Assembly: GCA_036380715.1 (NCBI GenBank)
Contig: DASVEF010000312.1
Span: 1-64,000, forward strand
DNA from: UBA5704 sp036380715
GTDB lineage: Bacteria > Acidobacteriota > Thermoanaerobaculia > Multivoradales > UBA5704
DNA: 64,000 nucleotides
Direction of reading: 5' to 3'
Of the stretch, positions 1 through 7,601 are shown piece after piece (position 1 is the stretch's first letter; each line of letters starts with the position of its first letter). The notes beneath the pieces were generated by a model. That model made no database searches. It was not told the DNA's origin and saw only the letters and a list, made by a program, of their open reading frames with translations. A program made the position numbers and the translations under genes.

Positions 1-115
1 GCTCCCAGAGGGCAGCCGTTGCCCTCCAGGAACTTGTCGTCGGCTCCCAGAGGGCAGCCGCTGCCCTCCAGGAACTTGTCGTCGGCTCCCAGGGGGCAGC
101 CGCTGCCCTCCAGGA
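1..115. repeat. 42-bp tandem repeat array, cut by window edge
   Basis: Two complete 42-bp units (1-42 and 43-84) and a partial third (85-115) are almost identical. Differences are a T/C change in the core and an A/G change. Each unit carries the near-palindrome GGGCAGCCGCTGCCCT followed by a spacer ending CTTGTCGTCG. The array starts at base 1, so it probably continues to the left. The same core appears in the 20/21-bp array at 43083-43286. Confidence 0.9.
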
Positions 116-224
116 CAGGGGGGCAATAACCAATATGATTACTCCAAGCTTCACTGTTCCTCGCCTTCGGCTCCTCGCGTGAGCGCGCATCGTAGAGCCG
201 CATGGGGCGTGATATCGTAGAGTA

Positions 225-446
225 ATGAGACCTATAGAAGCCCGCTACGAAGATGGCTTGCTCAAGCCCGAAGAGCCTTTGGCGCTCAAGCCGGGAGAGC
301 GGGTAGCCCTAATCGTGATCCGCCACCCGGACCCGAAGCGCTGGAACCTTGAGCGTCTAGCTGGCGGGGCGGAAGAGGATCTGGCTCTCGCTGAGCAAGG
401 GCTTGCCGAGTGGGCCGACGCTCTTGACGCGGAGGATCGTGGTTGA
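225..446 (+). CDS. DUF104/AF2212-like antitoxin
   Basis: This is a 73-aa protein. Its N-terminus (IEARYEDGLLKPEEPLALKPGERV) matches in pattern the small beta-rich DUF104 (AF2212-like) proteins, which act as antitoxins and are often paired with VapC or MazF toxins. The C-terminal half is acidic and helical, as expected for a toxin-binding tail. Its TGA stop overlaps the TTG start of the MazF-like gene in TTGA (443-446), the classic coupled antitoxin-first order. No clear Shine-Dalgarno precedes the ATG, so the first gene may be weakly translated or leaderless. The family call rests on pattern recognition only. Confidence 0.75.
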   Translation: MRPIEARYEDGLLKPEEPLALKPGERVALIVIRHPDPKRWNLERLAGGAEEDLALAEQGLAEWADALDAEDRG

Positions 447-802
447 GACGGGGCGAGGTCTGGTGGGCAGACCTTGGACCTTATCGTCCTCTTGAACAGA
501 CCGGTCGTCGTCCTGTGATCGTCTGGCAAAGCGATACCCTGATAAAAACCCTCCAGTCGGTTCTCGTCATACCGCTGACTACCAACATGGGCCGCGCGAA
601 TCTGGCGGGGACTACGATCCTGACCGCTTCACCAAAGGGTCTTCCTGAGGATTCGGTGGCCCTTGCTTTCCAGATGCGGGCCATTCCGAAGTCCGCCCTT
701 CAGACGAGGATTCGCACTCTCACAGAGGCAGAGCTTGCCGATCTCGAACTGGCTACGGACGAAGCCATCGGGCGTATAGATCCAGAAGCGTTTGACTTTT
801 GA
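443..802 (+). CDS. mazF: MazF/PemK-family toxin (mRNA endoribonuclease)
   Basis: This 119-aa protein begins MRRGEVWWADLGPYRP and continues with RRPVIVWQ and VLVIPLTTN. These are the hallmark beta-barrel strands of MazF/PemK toxins, which cleave single-stranded mRNA at short motifs. The C-terminal 'ALAFQMRAIPKSAL' region corresponds to the conserved dimer-interface and active-site segment. The start is TTG at 443, supported by GGAGG at 431-435 seven bases upstream and by the TTGA overlap with the antitoxin. Length is normal for the family. It probably forms a toxin-antitoxin pair with the upstream gene. The overlap suggests that antitoxin translation limits toxin synthesis. Confidence 0.88.
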   Translation: MRRGEVWWADLGPYRPLEQTGRRPVIVWQSDTLIKTLQSVLVIPLTTNMGRANLAGTTILTASPKGLPEDSVALAFQMRAIPKSALQTRIRTLTEAELADLELATDEAIGRIDPEAFDF

Positions 803-824
803 GGAGGGTCATCCGACTCGCTCT

Positions 825-2897
825 ATGTTGCGGAAACTCTGGTTTTTCGCTGTAGCTATCCTCCTGATTCTGGTCCTTGCCTCTCGCGGTATCCAGGCTC
901 AGACCCCCGCCCTTCCGCCCCTCCTGCCCGAGCCGGTCGTGCACGCCCTTGCGGCGGAGGTCTCTGGGACGACGGCCAAGCGGACGGTCCAGGACTTCAC
1001 GCTGTTCCACCGGATGCGCGGCTCGAAAGGGTTCCGGGCCGCGGCGGAGCGGGTTCGGGATCGTCTGAAGGAGTATGGCCTCTCCGAAGTCGAGATCCTG
1101 CAGCTTCCGGCGGACGGTAAGATCTTCTATGGAACGCAGCGCTCGCGGCCGGCGTGGGACGCTGAATTCGCCGAGCTGTGGGAGCAGTCCAAGGAGGGGA
1201 ATGAATGGGTGGACTCGCTGCGGGTGGCTTCCTGGGAGGCGCGGCCGGTCAGTCTGGCGCAGGACAGCGCGAGCGGCGAGGTCGCGGCCGAGCTGGTCGA
1301 CGTCGGCGCGGGAACCTCCGAGAAGGATTATGAGGGGAAGGACGTCCGCGGCAAGCTCGTGCTGATCTCTTCCCAGCCGGAGGGGGTGCGCGCTCTGGCG
1401 GTCGACAAATTTGGCGCGGCCGGTATCGTCTCGTACGCCCAGAACCAGAGGTCCGCGTGGTGGAAGGAGGACGAGAACCTGGTGCGCTGGGGACACCTCG
1501 GCACCTTTCCGGAGCCCAAGACGTTTGCGTTCATGGTCTCCCTGAAGCAGGCCAGGGCCTGGCAGGAGCGCCTGGGCCGGGGCGAGGCCGTGCGCCTGCG
1601 GGCGGCGGTGCGGGCCGGCCAGCATCCGGGGAGCTACGATCTCGCGATGGGGGTGATCCCGGGCTCGACGCGCGAAGAGGAGATCGTCTTCTCCTGCCAC
1701 CTCGATCACCAGCGACCCGGGGCCAACGACAACGCGAGCGGATGCGCCACGATCCTGGAGGTCGCCCGCTCCCTGTCCAAGCTGATCCGGGAGAAGAGGA
1801 TCGCGCCGCCGCGGCGGACGATCCGCTTCGTCTGGCCGCCCGAGATCGAGGGGACGATCGCCCTGCTCAACGCCCGGCCGGATCTCGCCCGGCGCGCCCG
1901 GGCCGTGATCCATATGGACATGGTTGGCGGCGATGCGGAGATCACCAAGGCCGTCTTCCATGTGACCCGCTCTCCCAAGAGCCTGCCGACGTTCGTCAAC
2001 GATGTCGCCGAGGCTTTCGGCCGTTTCGTCAATGCGCAGACCACCGCCTTTGCGGATACTGGATCGGCTGCCTATCCGTTGGCTGATCCCGAAGGGACCA
2101 AGCGGCCGTTGCAGGCCGCGTTCGTCGATTTCACGCTGGGGAGCGACCACGAGGTATGGACCGAGGGCTCCTGGCAGGTGCCGGCCATCTACTTCAACGA
2201 CTGGCCGGACCGCTATATCCACACCCATGGCGACGAGATCGGCAACATCGACGCGACCAAGCTGCTGCGCGCGGCCTTTCTCGGAGCCGCGGACGCGTAC
2301 TATCTGGCGAACCTCGACGCCGCCCAGGTGCCGGCGCTCTGGGAGGTGATCCGCCGACACGCTCTGGAGCGCACGGCCGAGGCGCTGGCCCGCCGCGAGC
2401 AACTGCGCGCCGCCGGCCAGACGGTCGAGGGGGACCACCTCCTGCGCTTCCATTTCGCCTATGAGGCCGGAGTGATCGATTCGATCGGCGCGTTCGCCGA
2501 GATCCCGCCCGCGGTCCGGCGGTCCGTCGAGTCCTTCCTGGCGGATCTCCGCAAGCTCGCAGGAGAGCCGAGGACGGCCTCCCCGGAAGCGACGGGCGAT
2601 GGCGCTGTGGTGTATCGCCGCAACGCAGAGCCCAAAGGGCCTATGACCGGCTTCGGCTATACCTACGTGAGCGACAAGCGTCGCCAACTGGGGATCGAGG
2701 AGCCGGCCCTACTGCAGTACCAGGGGCTCTGGGGCGGAGGCGGCGAATATGCCTACGAGGCCCTGAACCTGGTCGACGGCAAGCGATCCGTGCGGCAGAT
2801 CCGGGATGACCTATTGGCGATCTATGGTCCGGTGCCGATCGAGGCCGTTGCCGAATACCTGGACGTGCTGCGGCGGATCGGTGTGCTCACCCGGTAA
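825..2897 (+). CDS. Secreted M28-family metallopeptidase
   Basis: From ATG 825 the protein is 690 aa. It opens with a signal peptide (RKLWFF, then a hydrophobic stretch to about residue 25, cleavage near IQA-Q). A PA-like domain spans roughly 150-260. The M28 zinc-peptidase core follows: FSCHLDHQ (H292), GANDNASG (D302), PPEIEG (E340/E342) and HMDM (D365), giving the paired-zinc ligands expected of aminopeptidase Y/S-type enzymes. The last 60 residues look like a small helical domain not typical of M28. An in-frame TTG at 792 would add 11 residues before the signal peptide. GAGGAGGG at 801-808 lies rather far from ATG 825, so the start is not certain. The 3' end overlaps the convergent dehydrogenase gene by 11 bp. 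Confidence 0.85.
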   Translation: MLRKLWFFAVAILLILVLASRGIQAQTPALPPLLPEPVVHALAAEVSGTTAKRTVQDFTLFHRMRGSKGFRAAAERVRDRLKEYGLSEVEILQLPADGKIFYGTQRSRPAWDAEFAELWEQSKEGNEWVDSLRVASWEARPVSLAQDSASGEVAAELVDVGAGTSEKDYEGKDVRGKLVLISSQPEGVRALAVDKFGAAGIVSYAQNQRSAWWKEDENLVRWGHLGTFPEPKTFAFMVSLKQARAWQERLGRGEAVRLRAAVRAGQHPGSYDLAMGVIPGSTREEEIVFSCHLDHQRPGANDNASGCATILEVARSLSKLIREKRIAPPRRTIRFVWPPEIEGTIALLNARPDLARRARAVIHMDMVGGDAEITKAVFHVTRSPKSLPTFVNDVAEAFGRFVNAQTTAFADTGSAAYPLADPEGTKRPLQAAFVDFTLGSDHEVWTEGSWQVPAIYFNDWPDRYIHTHGDEIGNIDATKLLRAAFLGAADAYYLANLDAAQVPALWEVIRRHALERTAEALARREQLRAAGQTVEGDHLLRFHFAYEAGVIDSIGAFAEIPPAVRRSVESFLADLRKLAGEPRTASPEATGDGAVVYRRNAEPKGPMTGFGYTYVSDKRRQLGIEEPALLQYQGLWGGGGEYAYEALNLVDGKRSVRQIRDDLLAIYGPVPIEAVAEYLDVLRRIGVLTR

Positions 2898-3915
2898 TTC
2901 TCAGTACTTTCGCGCCGCGGATCTTCCGCGCCTTGAGCTCCAGCAGGGCGCGGTTCGCCTCTTCCAGGGGGAATTCCTGATATTCCGGATGGATGGGGAT
3001 CTCTGCGGCCAGCTCCAGGAATTTCCTCACGTCGCTGCGCGCGACATTGGCCACGCTTTTGATCTCTTTTTCCATCCAGAGGTGGGCGGGATAGTCGAGG
3101 CGCAGCAGGGCCTCTTTGTCCCGCTCCTCCTTGCGGATCGCGTTGATCACCAGCCGGCCGCCGGGCTCCAGGTTGTTCAGAGCGTGGACGACCGGCTCCC
3201 AGACGGGCGTAGTGTCGAGGATGGCGTGCAGCTTCACCGGCGATTCGTCCCTGGTGTCTCCGGCCCACACGGCTCCCAGTTCGCGCGCGAATTCCCTTTC
3301 CGTTTCGCTGCGGGCGAAGACGAACACCTCGGAATTCGGAAAGCGGTGCCGCACCATCTTGAGGACGAGATGCGCGGAGGCTCCGAACCCGGTCAGGCCG
3401 AGGCGCTGGCCATCTTGCAAACCTGTCAGTTTGATGGAGCGGTATCCGATCGCTCCGGCGCAGAGCAGGGGGGCCGCTTCGGCGTCCGAAAAGGTTTCCG
3501 GGATGCGATAGGCGAAGCCTTCCGGAACGATCATGAATTCGGCGTATCCGCCAGGGACGTCCCGGCCCGTGGCCCGGAATTGCGGGCAGAGGTTCTCGTC
3601 GCCGGCAAGACAGAACTTGCAGTGCCCGCAGGCCGACCAGATCCAGGCGACACCGGCGCGGTCACCAGTCTGAAAAAGGTGTGCATCCGGGCCTTTCGCT
3701 TCGACCCGGCCCACCACCTGGTGGCCGAGGACGATGGGCAGGCGCGGGGGCGTCCGTCCTTCGATCTCGTCGAGCTCGGTGTGGCAGACGCCGCAGGTGG
3801 AGACCTTCACGAGGATCTCGCCGGGTCCGGGGATTGGGACCGGCAGGTCGGCCGGTTCGAGGGGCGTCTCGTTCTCTTCGAGGCGGCAGAGCGCCCTGAG
3901 AATCATGGCTCTCAC
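2887..3915 (-). CDS. Zinc-dependent alcohol dehydrogenase (AdhP-like MDR family)
   Basis: This is a 342-aa medium-chain dehydrogenase. Catalytic zinc ligands are visible as STCGVCHTELDEIEG (Cys and following Glu) and the LGHQVVG histidine. The structural zinc motif is CGHCKFCLAGDENLC. The Rossmann region has an LTGFGASAHLVLK glycine motif, which differs from the common GxGxxG. Family members oxidise primary alcohols or reduce aldehydes with NAD(P)H in the cytosol. The gene converges with the M28 peptidase and starts next to repeat 3920-4026, which separates it from the hydrolase gene. Substrate cannot be inferred. Confidence 0.85.
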   Translation of the reverse strand: MRAMILRALCRLEENETPLEPADLPVPIPGPGEILVKVSTCGVCHTELDEIEGRTPPRLPIVLGHQVVGRVEAKGPDAHLFQTGDRAGVAWIWSACGHCKFCLAGDENLCPQFRATGRDVPGGYAEFMIVPEGFAYRIPETFSDAEAAPLLCAGAIGYRSIKLTGLQDGQRLGLTGFGASAHLVLKMVRHRFPNSEVFVFARSETEREFARELGAVWAGDTRDESPVKLHAILDTTPVWEPVVHALNNLEPGGRLVINAIRKEERDKEALLRLDYPAHLWMEKEIKSVANVARSDVRKFLELAAEIPIHPEYQEFPLEEANRALLELKARKIRGAKVLRITG

Positions 3916-3919
3916 AGAG

Positions 3920-4026
3920 CCCTCACCCCCTGGCCCCCTCTCCCGTCACCGGGAGAGGGGGAATTGGATAGCTAATGTTTTTCTCCCCCTCTCCCGGTGA
4001 CGGGAGAGGGGGCCGGGGGGTGAGGG
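3920..4026. repeat. Family A palindromic repeat, paired copy
   Basis: Two inverted copies of one unit face each other across a short AT-richer spacer. The left arm (3920-3960) begins CCCTCACCCCCTGGCCCC. The right arm (3984-4026) is its near-complement ending GGGGGGTGAGGG. Each arm also holds an internal hairpin of the form CTCCCGxxACCGGGAG. Related copies lie at 8755-8830 and 33009-33124. The left end supplies the stop codon and the C-terminal tail of the adjacent hydrolase. Confidence 0.92.
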
Positions 4027-5431
4027 CGAACGGCGTTCGCGGGCTCGCCGGAACGCAGGCGGTGTCCAGCCGTTCCGCCGAGCCCGCGGCCAGGAAGCCC
4101 GCGATCAGACTCCGGGTGCAGTCGTTGACGGGAAAGTGGCTGGCGTTCGGGATCACCACCAGACGTCCGTTCGGGAGATGGCGGGCCACCTCCTCCGCCC
4201 AGACCGGCGGGAGGACCGGATCGCGGTCGCCGGTGAGGAGCAGGGTTGGGACGTCGGAGCGTACCGGATCCGAATATCCCGGCGGCATCTCGGCCCGGGG
4301 CCAGAGCGCGCAGTATTCCCGGTCGAGCCGGACGCGGAGGTCGCCGAGCAGGGTGCCGCGCGTGGCTTCCGCGACCTGCTCGGGCGACGGCTCGTCCGCG
4401 GGCAGCGCGCAGTTGATCGACAGGGTCATCCCCTGGCTTTCGCCTCCCCAGAGGCTCCTCCGGACGACGAGGGCGACCCGGGCGAGCTCCCGGAGGTCTC
4501 CCTGGGACGCCTTGTGGATCGAGAGGGGGATGCGCGCCGCGGGCCCCGGCGAATAGAGCCGGTAGGGAAGGGTGAGGCGGAGCAGGTCGGCGGTGAGCAC
4601 GACCGTCACCGGCTCTCCGCTTTCGGGATCGGCGATCTCCACCCGCGCCGGCTCGGCTTCCAGGCGGCGGATCAACGCCGAGAGCTCCGCCCGTACATCC
4701 GGGAAGGCCGAGCGGCACGCCGGGTCCGCGGCGCAGTCGGCGAGGAGCAGGTCCAGGGCGCGCTGCATGTCCCGGGCGACGTACAGGGAGCTGAGGCCCA
4801 CGGGTCCCGCCGCGACCAGGACGGCGCTGCGGACGGCGCTCGGATGGGACCGCATGTACACGAGCGCGGCCTGGCTTCCGTAGGAGGCGCCCAGAAGATT
4901 GATCCGCTCGTAGCCCAGGGCTTGGCGGATTTCGTCCAGGTCTCCCATGGCGACAGGCGTGGTGTAGAGGGTGAGGCCGGCGGTCCGCTCCAGAGTCTCC
5001 CTGCATCTCCGGAGCGCCTCTCTCTGGAAAAGGTCCTCCATGGGGCCGCTCAGGTCGCAGTCGAGGGGGTTCGAGGCGCCGGTGCCGCGCTGGTCGATCA
5101 GCACCAGGTCGCGGTCTTCGAGCGCCGGCCCAAGGGCTTCGACGAGGTCGGCGGCGGCCTCGGTGGCGGCGCCGCCGGGTCCGCCGTCCAGATAGAAGAT
5201 CGGGTCGGGAGCCGGCGTGGCGCCGTGCGCCGGGAGAACGACGACGTGAAGGCCGATCTTCCGGCCCGCGCGGGCATCGCGGTCCTCGAAGACCTCATAG
5301 GCGCCGCAGCGGGCCTCGAATCCCACGCCGGGGACGCGGCACGGCCGGAGCCAGGAGGTTCGATGAGGGCCTCCAGAGGAGCAGCCGGCCAGCAGGATGA
5401 GGATGAGAAAGAGGCAGGAGCGGGGGCTCAC
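3923..5431 (-). CDS. Alpha/beta-hydrolase lipoprotein, S33 tripeptidyl-aminopeptidase-like
   Basis: This is a 502-aa protein from a GTG at 5431 that overlaps the kinase stop codon (GTGA, 5428-5431). The N-terminus SCLFLILILLAGCSS is a lipoprotein signal with lipobox LAGC. The alpha/beta-hydrolase core shows FYLDGGPGG (oxyanion-loop HGGP-like), DQRGTG, the nucleophile elbow GASYG, the acidic residue in LLTGDRDPVLPP and the histidine in PNASHFPVND. This pattern fits S33 proline iminopeptidase/TAP-like exopeptidases. The last ~30 residues (LTPRPPLPSPGEGE and onward) are encoded by repeat 3920-4026 rather than by the family. Being translated directly after a sensor kinase suggests a shared regulon, but the substrate is unknown. 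Confidence 0.85.
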   Translation of the reverse strand: MSPRSCLFLILILLAGCSSGGPHRTSWLRPCRVPGVGFEARCGAYEVFEDRDARAGRKIGLHVVVLPAHGATPAPDPIFYLDGGPGGAATEAAADLVEALGPALEDRDLVLIDQRGTGASNPLDCDLSGPMEDLFQREALRRCRETLERTAGLTLYTTPVAMGDLDEIRQALGYERINLLGASYGSQAALVYMRSHPSAVRSAVLVAAGPVGLSSLYVARDMQRALDLLLADCAADPACRSAFPDVRAELSALIRRLEAEPARVEIADPESGEPVTVVLTADLLRLTLPYRLYSPGPAARIPLSIHKASQGDLRELARVALVVRRSLWGGESQGMTLSINCALPADEPSPEQVAEATRGTLLGDLRVRLDREYCALWPRAEMPPGYSDPVRSDVPTLLLTGDRDPVLPPVWAEEVARHLPNGRLVVIPNASHFPVNDCTRSLIAGFLAAGSAERLDTACVPASPRTPFALTPRPPLPSPGEGEKNISYPIPPLPVTGEGARG

Positions 5432-7419
5432 GCCCTCGATCCTACCGGAGACGCGATGTCGGCGAGCAGGCTCTTCAGCACGAACGGCTCGACCGGCTTG
5501 ACGAAGTGGTGATGGATGCCGGCTTCGCGGGAGCGCCGGCGGTCCTCCGGCTGCCCGTAACCGGTCATGGCGACGAGCAGGGCTCCGTCGAGCCCCTCCT
5601 CGCGCAGCCGCTGCGCCACCTGATAGCCGTCGAGGCCGGGCAGGCCGATGTCGAGCAGCACGACCTCGGGCTGCTTCTCCCGGGCGGCGTCGAGGGCCTC
5701 GAGGCCGTCGTGCACCACGTGGACCTCGTGGCCCCAGATCCGCAGCAGGGTCGCCAGGCTCTCGGCGGCGTCGATGTTGTCCTCGACCACCAGCACGCGC
5801 ACGGGCCGGGCGGGCGAGAAGGCGCCGGTCTCCGCGGGCCTGCCGTTGGCTTCGGGGACCGTCTGCGGGATGCGCACGGGGAGCCGGACGGTGAACTCGC
5901 TCCCCTGGCCGAGGCCGGGGCTGTGGGCCTCGACCGTGCCGCCGTGCATCTCGACCAGGCTGCGCACCAGGGTCAGCCCGATGCCGAGCCCCCCTTCCGA
6001 GCGGGCCAGGGAGCCGTCGGATTGCACGAACGGCTCGAAGACGCGGCCCAGCACGTCCGGCGGGACGCCGATCCCGTTGTCGCGGACCCGGATCAGGGCC
6101 TCCTCGCCCTCTTTCTCCGCCGTCACCCCGATGTGCCCGCCTGGCATGGTGTACTTGGCGGCGTTGTTGAGGAGATTCGAGATCACCTGCTCCAGACGGG
6201 CGGAGTCGGCTTCGAGCCGCACGGGCGTCGAGGGGAGCTGGACAGCCAGCTTGTGAGCGCGGCTGTCGATCAGCGGCCGGGTGGCGTCGACCGCGCGCTG
6301 CACGACGGTGCCGAGGTCGACCGGCTCCTTGCGCAGGCGGATGTTGCCGCGGGTGATGCGCGAGACGTCGAGCAGGTCGTCCACCAGCCGCGCCAGGTGC
6401 TTGACCTGGCGCTCCACCATCTCGCGCGAGGGGTGGAAGGAGGGGTCGGCTGTCTCGGCTTGCCGCATCAGCTCGACCGCGTTGCGGATCGGCGCCAGCG
6501 GATTGCGCAGCTCGTGGGCCAGCATGGCGAGGAACTGGTCCTTGCGGCGGTCCGCCGCGACCAGCTCGTCGGCGCGCTTGCGCAGCTCGTCCTCCAGCTT
6601 CTTCTGGTCGGTGATGTCGAGCTGGGTGCCCCAGACCCGGGTCAGCCGGCCGTTCTCCACGACGCCCACCAGGTTGTTCAAGAAATACCTCGGGGTGCCG
6701 TCCTTGTCCACCTCGTGGGACTCGGCGCCGGTGAGGCGGTATCCGGAGCGGATGAAGGCCCGCAGGTACTTGACATTGTGGGGATCCGAGCGGGGGAGGA
6801 GGTCGTCCAGGCGCGCGCCCAGGAGCTCGGAGGCTTCGGACAGGCCGTACATCCGGGCCATGACCTGGTTGCATTCAGCCAGGGCGGCGTCGCGGTAGAA
6901 GAGGTCGATCTGCTCGTCTTCGGAGAGGCTGACCGGCACGGGCGAGGCGAGCTCGTAGCGCCAGATGCCTTCGGAGCTCTGCTCGACGAAAGCCCGGTAG
7001 CGCTCTTCGCTCTCGCGCACCGTCTGCTCGCCGCGCAGCCGCTCGGTGGTGTCGCGCAGCACGAGGACGGCTCCCTCGCTCTCGCCATCCGCTGGGACCG
7101 GCCTGAGGGTCGCGTCGATCTGGCGCTCCGTGCCGTCCGCGGCGGTCAGCCGCACGCGGCGGGTCACAGGCCCGGCCTTCCAGTCCCCCCAGCCTTCGGG
7201 GAGCTCGGCCTCCTGCCCGGACGCTTCGTCGCGCATCCGCAGGACTTCCTGCAGCCGCCTTCCCTGGGCTGTCTCCGGCGCGGTCCCGGTCAGGAGCGCG
7301 GCGGCTCCGTTCATGAAGGTGATGCAACTGTCAGGGTCGAGGGTAAAAACTGCATCGTTGATGCTATCGAGCGTCACCCGCAGCCAGTCCGGCTCCTGGA
7401 GCTTGCTTTTCGGTGCCAT
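5428..7419 (-). CDS. Soluble hybrid sensor histidine kinase (PAS-PAS-HisKA-HATPase-REC)
   Basis: This 663-aa protein has no membrane segment. PAS domains occupy about 12-128 and 137-275, the second ending in the PAC-like RVWGTQLDIT. The HisKA box is FLAMLAHELRNPLAP with phospho-acceptor H302. HATPase motifs follow: N box NLLNNAAKY (415-423), G1 DNGIG (447-451) and G2 GGLGIGL (476-482). A C-terminal receiver domain (540-655) has the EDN acidic cluster, phospho-acceptor D590 in LLDIGLPG and K641. It is therefore a cytosolic sensor with its own receiver and no DNA-binding output, so phosphotransfer to another protein is expected. GGGAGA lies six bases before the ATG. The lipoprotein hydrolase is translationally coupled downstream. 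Confidence 0.93.
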   Translation of the reverse strand: MAPKSKLQEPDWLRVTLDSINDAVFTLDPDSCITFMNGAAALLTGTAPETAQGRRLQEVLRMRDEASGQEAELPEGWGDWKAGPVTRRVRLTAADGTERQIDATLRPVPADGESEGAVLVLRDTTERLRGEQTVRESEERYRAFVEQSSEGIWRYELASPVPVSLSEDEQIDLFYRDAALAECNQVMARMYGLSEASELLGARLDDLLPRSDPHNVKYLRAFIRSGYRLTGAESHEVDKDGTPRYFLNNLVGVVENGRLTRVWGTQLDITDQKKLEDELRKRADELVAADRRKDQFLAMLAHELRNPLAPIRNAVELMRQAETADPSFHPSREMVERQVKHLARLVDDLLDVSRITRGNIRLRKEPVDLGTVVQRAVDATRPLIDSRAHKLAVQLPSTPVRLEADSARLEQVISNLLNNAAKYTMPGGHIGVTAEKEGEEALIRVRDNGIGVPPDVLGRVFEPFVQSDGSLARSEGGLGIGLTLVRSLVEMHGGTVEAHSPGLGQGSEFTVRLPVRIPQTVPEANGRPAETGAFSPARPVRVLVVEDNIDAAESLATLLRIWGHEVHVVHDGLEALDAAREKQPEVVLLDIGLPGLDGYQVAQRLREEGLDGALLVAMTGYGQPEDRRRSREAGIHHHFVKPVEPFVLKSLLADIASPVGSRA

Positions 7420-7601
7420 AGGGTTCTCCCTCTTCCGATCCGCCGTCGTCGGCCGGAAGAGGCTTATATTTCTTGGCTTTCGCCTCTTGGCAGCCCTGGT
7501 CTATCGTTTCTCCGGATGCGGTCTCTCCTCACTCGCGGCCCGGACCGCAGCTTCGATCCATTGCTTTCTTGCGATTTGCGCGCCACCTTGAAGGAAGAGG
7601 C

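Noticed and set aside
3923..6874. A 983-codon open frame joining the hydrolase to an antisense-like extension over the kinase gene
   Set aside because: The part above 5431 has repetitive Arg/Pro/Gly composition and overlaps the well-supported kinase domains. The hydrolase has its own GTG start, lipobox and coupled overlap.
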